Assembly (NCBI GenBank): GCA_002914845.1
Contig: JXTC01000288.1
Location: forward strand, 210,306 to 274,305
Reading direction: 5' to 3'
DNA length: 64,000 nucleotides
DNA from: Trema orientale
Taxonomy: Eukaryota; Streptophyta; Magnoliopsida; Rosales; Cannabaceae
The notes under the pieces were generated by a model, which saw only the letters and a program-made list of their open reading frames with translations, did no database searches and was not told the DNA's origin. Every line of letters begins with the position of its first letter. Position 1 is the stretch's first letter. This document shows positions 57,361 through 64,000 of the stretch, piece by piece. The position numbers were made by a program, and so were the translations under genes.

Positions 57361-60300
57361 GCTTGATATCAAGAGCCATTACTTTTTTGAAGCTTTCTTC
57401 AATTCAGTCATAGGGGTCTCCAATGGTGCTAGCTCCTCCAATGGCTCAAGTTCTCACACTGCAAATCCTGCTGCTCCAATCCTTCAACCTCCGAATCCAA
57501 CTGGTCCGATCCTTCAATTTTCGTCGAATCTCAATGTTCTCACACTTCGGCTTGATCGCAACAACTATTCATTTTGGCGTTCACAAGTTGTACCTACTGT
57601 ATGAGCTCATAACCTTTAAGGTTTTCTCTTTGGCACTACTGTGCATCCTACTCCGTATCTTGATTTGCCGAATCCTAAAGGTCCTGGTCAGATTCGTCAA
57701 CAAAATCCTGATTTCATTCTCTGTATGCACCATGATCAATTTCTGATGTCCTGGTTGCTTTCGTCCATGTCTGAATCTATGCTTGGGTATGTTAATCATT
57801 GTGTTTCAGCTTCTGAGGTATGGCTCACTCTTGAACAACTATTTCACACTCAATCAAAAGCTTATCTTCTATGACTTCGTTTTATGTAGCAATCTACCAA
57901 AAAAAGATTCTCTTTCCACTGAAGAATATATTCTCAAAATGAGAAATATTGGTGATAATCTTGGTGTTGTTGGCCAGTCTATTACTAATGAGGAACTGGT
58001 TCTTTATATTCTTGGTGGTCTTGGCTCTGAATATGAGTCAATTATGGTCAATTTTACCTCTCGTCATGATGTCTTGTCATTATAAGAAGTTCAATTCATG
58101 TTGCAAACCTGTGAAATGTGTATTTAGCATTAGAATGCAGCTGCTACTATGGTGGATCTTCAAAATTCACACTCTACTCATGCTACTTACAAGAAATCCT
58201 TTCCAAACAATGGAGGTTCAAGTCCCTCTCAATTTAATCAGTGTGGTGGTGGTTCCTTCCGTGGTCGAGGAAATGGCCGAAGCTCAGGCAAAGGTGGTCG
58301 AGGCAGTGGTCGAGGTAACAGGCCTGTTTGTCAAGTCTATGGTAAAGCTGGTCATGTCGCTATCAAATATTATCATCACTTTGATATTAGCTTTCAAAGT
58401 CCAGATATAAGCTCTCATGGCACTTCTCAAGGCAATTCTCCTCATCAGGCCTATCTTGCTTTACCAACTACAGTGGTTGATTCAGCTTGGTATCTCGACA
58501 GTGGTGCCACTAACCATGTTACAGCTGATCTAAATAATCTCTATGTCAAATCTGATTACAAAGGCAAAGAAAAATTTCTTGTCGAAAATGGTTTCAAACT
58601 CTCTATTTCACATATTGGTTCTAATACATTCAATACTCTTAATCAATCATCCTCTTTACTACTCAAAAATATACTTCATGTTCCTTGTATTTCTAAAAAT
58701 CTTCTAAGTATCAGTCAATTCACTAAAGATAACAATGTATTAATTGAGTTCTATTCTGATTGTTGCTTGATTAAGGACAAGAGTACGAAGAAAATCCTTC
58801 CGCAGGGCACTCTTCTCAGCTTGATTCTTCTCTCAACAGCTCATCATCAATGTTAAAAGCCTTAGTGTTTATTCTTTCTAATTCTGCTGGTTTCTTGTGT
58901 CATTGTAACTCAGTTTCAAGTAATAATCACAATGATTCATCATCTGATCATTGTAAGTCTGTACAGAATAAACTCTCAGTTGTAAATCTTTGGCATAGAA
59001 GGCTTGGTTATCCACTCTACCTGTATTAAATCAAGTTCTCAAGTCTGTAAACTCTCATTTTATAACTAATGAAATGAATTTTTGCTCTACTTGCAAATAT
59101 ACAAAGTCACATTTAATGCATTTTTCATCTTCTGTTATTAAAACTACTAAACCATTTTAGCTTGTTCACTCTGATATATAGGGTCCTTCTCCTTATGTGT
59201 CTGCTGAACGTTACAGGTATTATATTCACTTTATTAATGATTACAGTAGGTACACTTGGATATATCTATTAAAACCAAAATCTGAGTCTCATAATGTGTT
59301 TGTTCAGTTTAATGCTCTTATTGAACGATAGTTTAGTGTTAAAATTCAAAGCCGTCAAACTGACTGGAGTGGTGAATATCGGTCTCTTTTTCCTTTGCTT
59401 AACTCTTTAGGTATCATTTTTAGACACCCTTGTCCTATACTTATCAGCAAAATGATTTGGCTGAAAGAAAACATCAACACGTTATTGAAATGGGATTAAT
59501 TCTAATGGCTCAAGCTGAAATGCCTCTAAAATTTTGGTGGGATTCATGTGTATCTGTTGTTTTCTTGATTAATAGACTTCCTACTCCTGTTTTACAATTT
59601 CATTCTCCATTAGAAAAGTTGTATAATAGGAAACTTGATTACTCTTTTTTAAAAGTTTTTGGTTATGCATGTTATCCTCACCTTAGGACATATCAATCTC
59701 ATAAGCTTAGTTTTTGAACTTCTAAATATGTTTTTCTTGGCTATAGTCCTTTTCATATAGGGTATAGATGTCTTCACTCCTCGGGTAGTTTATATAGCTA
59801 GGAGTATAGCATTTGATAAGACTAAATTTCCTTATCTTCAGTTGTTCTCTTCTAATACTTCTGAAAGTCGTGCTACATCTACTCCTACTTCTCTTCCTTT
59901 TATTTCATTTCCAGTCAATCTTCCATCCTTTGAGTTCTCTTCTTCTTCTTCTTTTTCATCAAAGTCTCAATCTTCATTACCACAAGAATCTTCTACTGAG
60001 TTACAGTCTCCACTTCCTCAAACACTATTCAGTCTTCTTTCCAAGTCAGTCTTTCTCCTATTCCACCTGTTCAAAATCATCATCCCATGATTACTCATGC
60101 CAAATTTGGTATTTTTAAACCTAAAACATATCTTGTCTCTACACCAACATATGAAATTTCTTTGGAACCTAACTCTGTTTCTGCAGCTTTAACTTATCCT
60201 GCTTGAAAAGAAGCTATGCAGCTTGAGTATGATGCTTTGATTTAAAATGGAAATTGGAGTTTAGTTCCTTTTACTGCCTCCATGAATGTGGTCTCTAACA

Positions 60301-61479
60301 GATGGGTTTTCAGGGTCAAATTTAAGTCAGATGATAGTGTAAAAAGATATAAAGCCAGATTAGTGGCTAAGGGTTTTCAACAGTAGGTTTGGACTATTTT
60401 GAAACCGTTAGTCATGTTGTAAAACCTTCTACTATACGTTTTATTCTCACTTTGGTTATCACTCATAACTGGGATATTCAACAAATTGATGTTAATAATG
60501 CTTTCTTAAATGGCGATTTGAATGAGACTGATTTTATTATGCGTCCTGAAGGCTTTGTTGACTCTTCCAAGTCTCATCATGTTTATAAGTTGCATAAAGC
60601 TCTTTATGGCCTTAAATAAGCTCCAAGAGCTTGGTTTTGACAAGTTAAAAAAGGCCTTGGTTGACTAGGGATTCACTAGTTCTACATCAGATAGTTCTTT
60701 GTTCTTTTGCAGAAAAAATAATAAGCTTTTATTCATGCTAATCTATATTGATGACATTTTGGTGACAGGAGAAGATACTACTCAGATCTCTCCATTAATT
60801 TCATATTTGAATTGTCAATTTGCTCTTAAGACTCTTGATTCTGTTAACTATTTTTTGGGCTTTGAAGCAAAAAGGAATTCTTCTGGTTTACTTCTTACAC
60901 AAACCAAGCATATTCGTGATTTCTTAATTAAGACAAATATGGCTAATGCTAAATCAAGTCCAACCCCTATGAGTCCTAATGTGAAACTGAGTAATCAAGA
61001 TAGTCCAGTTTTTTAACAACCTACATTTTACAGGAGTACAGTTGGTGCTCTCCAATATCTTACTATGACAAGGCCAGACATAGCTTTTGCCGTTAATAAA
61101 CTCAGTCAATTTTTACATGCTCTAACTGTAAGTCACTGGTCAGCTAGCAAAAGACTGCTGAGATATTTAAAAGGCACTTCCACCACTGGCTTATGTTTTA
61201 AAGCAGCTTCTCGCTTAAATATGGAAGTATACTTTGATGCAAATTAGGCTAGTTTTGTTGATGATAGGCAATCTACAAGTGGTCTTTCAGTTTTTCTTGG
61301 TGGCAATCTGATCAATTGGAGCTCCAAAAAGCAACATGTTGTAGCTCAAAGCAGTACAGAAGCTAAGTATAGAGCCTTAGCATCAGCAACAACTGAAATT
61401 CTTTGGCTTTAATCATTATTTTCTGAACTACAGATCAAGCTTGAAGACCCTGCTCTTATCTGGTGTGATAATTTAGGTG

Positions 61480-63163
61480 TGGTGGGAATCTGATCGACCC
61501 AAATTCGCGACTCCAAGGATCTCACTTCAACGAATATCAGAAAAATAAAAACAGGAACAGAAACAATCACTATAACATAAGAATTTAAATAGAAAACTCC
61601 CAAAATAGGAGAAGAACCACTGCCCTTAGAAAAGAATTCCACTATATGAAAAATTTCTACTCTCACAAATATTCCCTCCTCACACATTTCTCCTCTCTTT
61701 GAACAACCATCTCTTTTACATAAGAAAAGAAGAGAACTCAGACTTCCCTTCTCCTTGAAAGGAAATACACAAAGAGACTAAAAAGGAATTTCCTCAAAAG
61801 AGGAAAATACTTGAAATGCTACATATTGGGGTGATTAGTAACCAAGGAGATAACCATTTTATATAGGGCTCAAGCCTCCATTCCTCTCCATCTTCTACCA
61901 ATGTGGGACTTTGGCTTCTTTCATATTTTTAATATTTAGCCAAATTTTAACAATCTCCACCTTAGCTAAATAATAAAAATATCCATAGCTTCCACTACAA
62001 ATACCGCCTTCACCGACAGTCATACTCCACCATATGAGTACACACTTAGAATTAACGAATTCTAAGAATTTCACCTCGGCTCATGTCGAAAAATCCTTGC
62101 TGTAAAGTATGGTGCAACTTCCACCGTTTGGCTTTTTCTGGAAGCTCATCAGCTATCGACATCATCTATCACACACCCTGCATCAATACCAAACCAATGT
62201 CCTTGTGCAAACTTGTGAACCCTGAACCTACCACTGTCACATCCTCTTCTATATCAACTTTGGAGATCATCGACATGCCATAAAGATTAGCAGCATCATC
62301 AGATTTGAAACTTTTAGCCGAACTCGCTCCACCTTTTTGACAATTTCTTTTAGGTGACAAGATTGTCCACACCTCCAGCAGATTACATCCTTCTCCAATT
62401 CAGATTTGACATTATTCAAGACACTTGGATGATCACTTACAGCTCGCGCTTCCAGATCTTCTCCCTCTTCATCGCTCATATTGGATTTCTTAGAATCTTT
62501 GCCTTCAAACCCTTGTGCAAACCAGATTGAATCATCGCATCTAATTTCTCTACATCAATCCTAACCGGAGTTAAAAACTTGATTCCTGACATCTCGCTCT
62601 GCACTTCTAGCTTGAAAAATACTAAGAAAAAGTTTCTTAGACTGCACCAAGCTCCAGTGGACTGAAGAACTTGCCTGCTCGGATACCACTTGTTAGGAAT
62701 CTGATCGACCCAAATTCACCACTCTCAGGATCTCACTTCAACGAATATCAGAGAAATAAAAACAGGAATAAAAACAATCACCACAATACAAGAATTTAAG
62801 TGGAAAACTCTCAAAACAGGAGAAAAACTACTGTTCTCAGAAAAGAATTCTACTATATAAAAAATTTCTGCTTTCACAAATATTCCCTCCTCACACATTT
62901 CTCCTCTCTTTGAACAACCATCTCTCTTATACAAGAAAAGAAGAGAACTCACACTTCCCTTCTCCTTGAAAGGAAACACACAAAGAGACTAAAAAGGAAT
63001 TTCCTCAAAAGAGGAAAATACTTGAAATGCTATATATTAGGGTGATTAGTAACCAAGGAGACAGTCTCCTTATATAGGGCTCAAGCCTCTATTCCTCTTT
63101 ATCTTCTATCGATGTGGGACTTTGGCTTCTTTCACATTTTTAATGTTTAGCCAAATTCTAACA
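61480..63163 (-). mobile_element. Small non-autonomous LTR retrotransposon (TRIM/SMART-like), copy 2, complete ends
   Basis: Two 473-base LTRs (61480-61952 and 62691-63163) flank 738 internal bases, with target duplication AGGTG (61475-61479 and 63164-63168). On the minus strand the primer-binding site AGTGGTATCCGAGC follows the 5' LTR and a purine tract precedes the 3' LTR. The internal region holds only a gag-like remnant with the knuckle-like CWRCGQSCH and no pol. The LTRs differ by roughly one base in ten by eye, so it is old. Structurally complete but non-coding; sits in the RNase H part of the old Copia element. Confidence 0.9.
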
Positions 63164-63395
63164 AGGTGCAAATACACTGGCTTCCAATCCGGTGTTTCAT
63201 ACCAAAACTAAACATATAAAAATATACGTTCATTATGTAAGGGAAAAAGGTTGCAGCTAAAATGCTTGAAGTGAGATATTTTCCTACAGAGTTTCAAGTT
63301 ACTGACATATTCACTAAACTTTTTTCCATTTCTAGATTTAATTATCTTTGTACCAAGCTGTCCCTTGATTCTCTTAGGTTCAACTTGAGGGAGCC

Positions 63396-63622
63396 TGTTA
63401 AAGAATCAAATATAGAAAAGTAAAAGTTAGTTACAGAAGCTAATGCAGCTCCTATTGTTAAGATTTTTGTTAAGAGTAGTTACTCTGTTATTAACAGACT
63501 TATAGTAGTTTCTAGTATGTTATAACTTACTTCACTGGTTATGGAAACAATATAAATATCTCAATAAAAGCTTAACAGACTTGAGTCATTTTCACAAAAT
63601 ATCAGATTCTCTAGAAATTTTA
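63396..63622 (+). repeat. 3' LTR of the old Copia element
   Basis: Begins TGTTAAAGAATC directly after the polypurine tract and ends near GAAATTTTA. Confidence 0.85.
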
Positions 63623-63627
63623 GCTCT

Positions 63628-64000
63628 CTAGTATAATTCTAACGTGATGTGACCGTAACATGTAGAGAGACCACACAACAGTTTAGTATCAACACACCAC
63701 GACAATTCCTGAGTAACGTCTATGAAAAGGAAAAGAAAAAAACATCGAATATGTTTACATTTTTCAACGTACATACTCGGATTTAGCCAAGAAGCTTGTG
63801 GCATATTTGGTTTGAAGAAATGGACTTTCGAATGAAAAACTCATTTCACCAAATAGTGCATTCCAATATTTGTTTCATCTTTTTGGCAAAGAAATGAGAA
63901 TTATAATTCCATTAAATGATGGAATTGTTATTCCACTTCTCTACCAATGGAATAAAAGTTCCAACCTCTTTTAAATTTTGGTAAAACTAGTTTTTTCTTC
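63628..64000. other. Spacer at the right window edge
   Basis: AT-rich. 63800-63990 has several self-similar TTCCATT/AATGGAAT motifs that may be part of a transposon cut by the window. No gene seen. Confidence 0.35.

Larger units (their letters stand above)
57127..63622 (+). mobile_element. Old Copia LTR retrotransposon, carrying a nested small LTR element
   Basis: LTRs 57127-57360 and 63396-63622, with a PBS-like TGATATCAAGAGCC after the first and purine tract TTGAGGGAGCC before the second. Parts in order: gag (about 57.4-58.4 kb, with a degenerate zinc knuckle), protease with DSGATNH (about 58.5 kb), integrase (about 59.0-59.7 kb), reverse transcriptase (about 60.2-61.0 kb, IYIDDILVTG) and RNase H (about 61.05-61.48 kb and its tail beyond the nested element). 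Broken in ten or more places. The LTRs differ at many positions and another element sits inside, so it is old. Target duplication only roughly visible (TGCTC/AGCTC). Confidence 0.9.

Noticed and set aside
63800-63990. Possible MITE with TTCCATT/AATGGAAT motifs
   Set aside because: The right end lies outside the window and no terminal repeats or duplication can be shown.

Overview
The window is nuclear DNA of a flowering plant, most likely a woody or herbaceous eudicot. The evidence is AT-rich spacers, GT-AG introns, plant-type Copia, LINE, hAT and CACTA elements, a secreted plant aspartic-protease family, and a chloroplast phytyl-ester-synthase gene. I cannot fix the genus. There is one ambiguous base (14259), placed inside a long terminal repeat (LTR) that looks collapsed in the assembly, so this is a draft assembly.

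Layout. (1) Positions 1-39055 hold a tandem family of five secreted A1-type aspartic proteases, all on the minus strand: AP1 (1-1244, frame lost near the window edge), AP2 (2907-4258, pseudogene), AP3 (5044-6411, intact), AP4 (20144-25094, pseudogene shredded by insertions) and AP5 (37691-39055, intact). The spacing has been inflated by transposons. A 5'-truncated L1-type LINE lies in AP4. A young Copia element (7561-14369) and a 3-kb LTR-type element (15444-18401) lie inside the LINE. A second LTR element carrying a small non-autonomous LTR retrotransposon (20455-24471) also interrupts AP4, and an hAT element sits in the AP4 TATA region. Between AP4 and AP5 are a nested pair of solo LTRs, a CACTA element with a hairpin MITE, and another solo LTR.

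(2) Positions 39974-46501 hold an inverted solo LTR, a single-exon gene for a Gly/Tyr-rich protein of unknown role (42596-43666), and a partial triple repeat.

(3) Positions 46502-52735 hold the best-supported host gene, a 13-exon minus-strand gene for a phytyl ester synthase/diacylglycerol acyltransferase-like plastid enzyme. Its exons join in frame to 711 codons.

(4) Positions 52736-64000 are intergenic, with two non-autonomous hAT elements, a foldback MITE, and an old broken Copia element (57127-63622) that has itself received a 1.7-kb small LTR retrotransposon.

The host genes do not form a pathway. The main story is birth and death of a protease cluster under heavy transposon load. I found no undescribed multi-gene system. 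The most unusual local signal is a cluster of about nine near-identical palindromes in the untranslated leader of the young Copia element.
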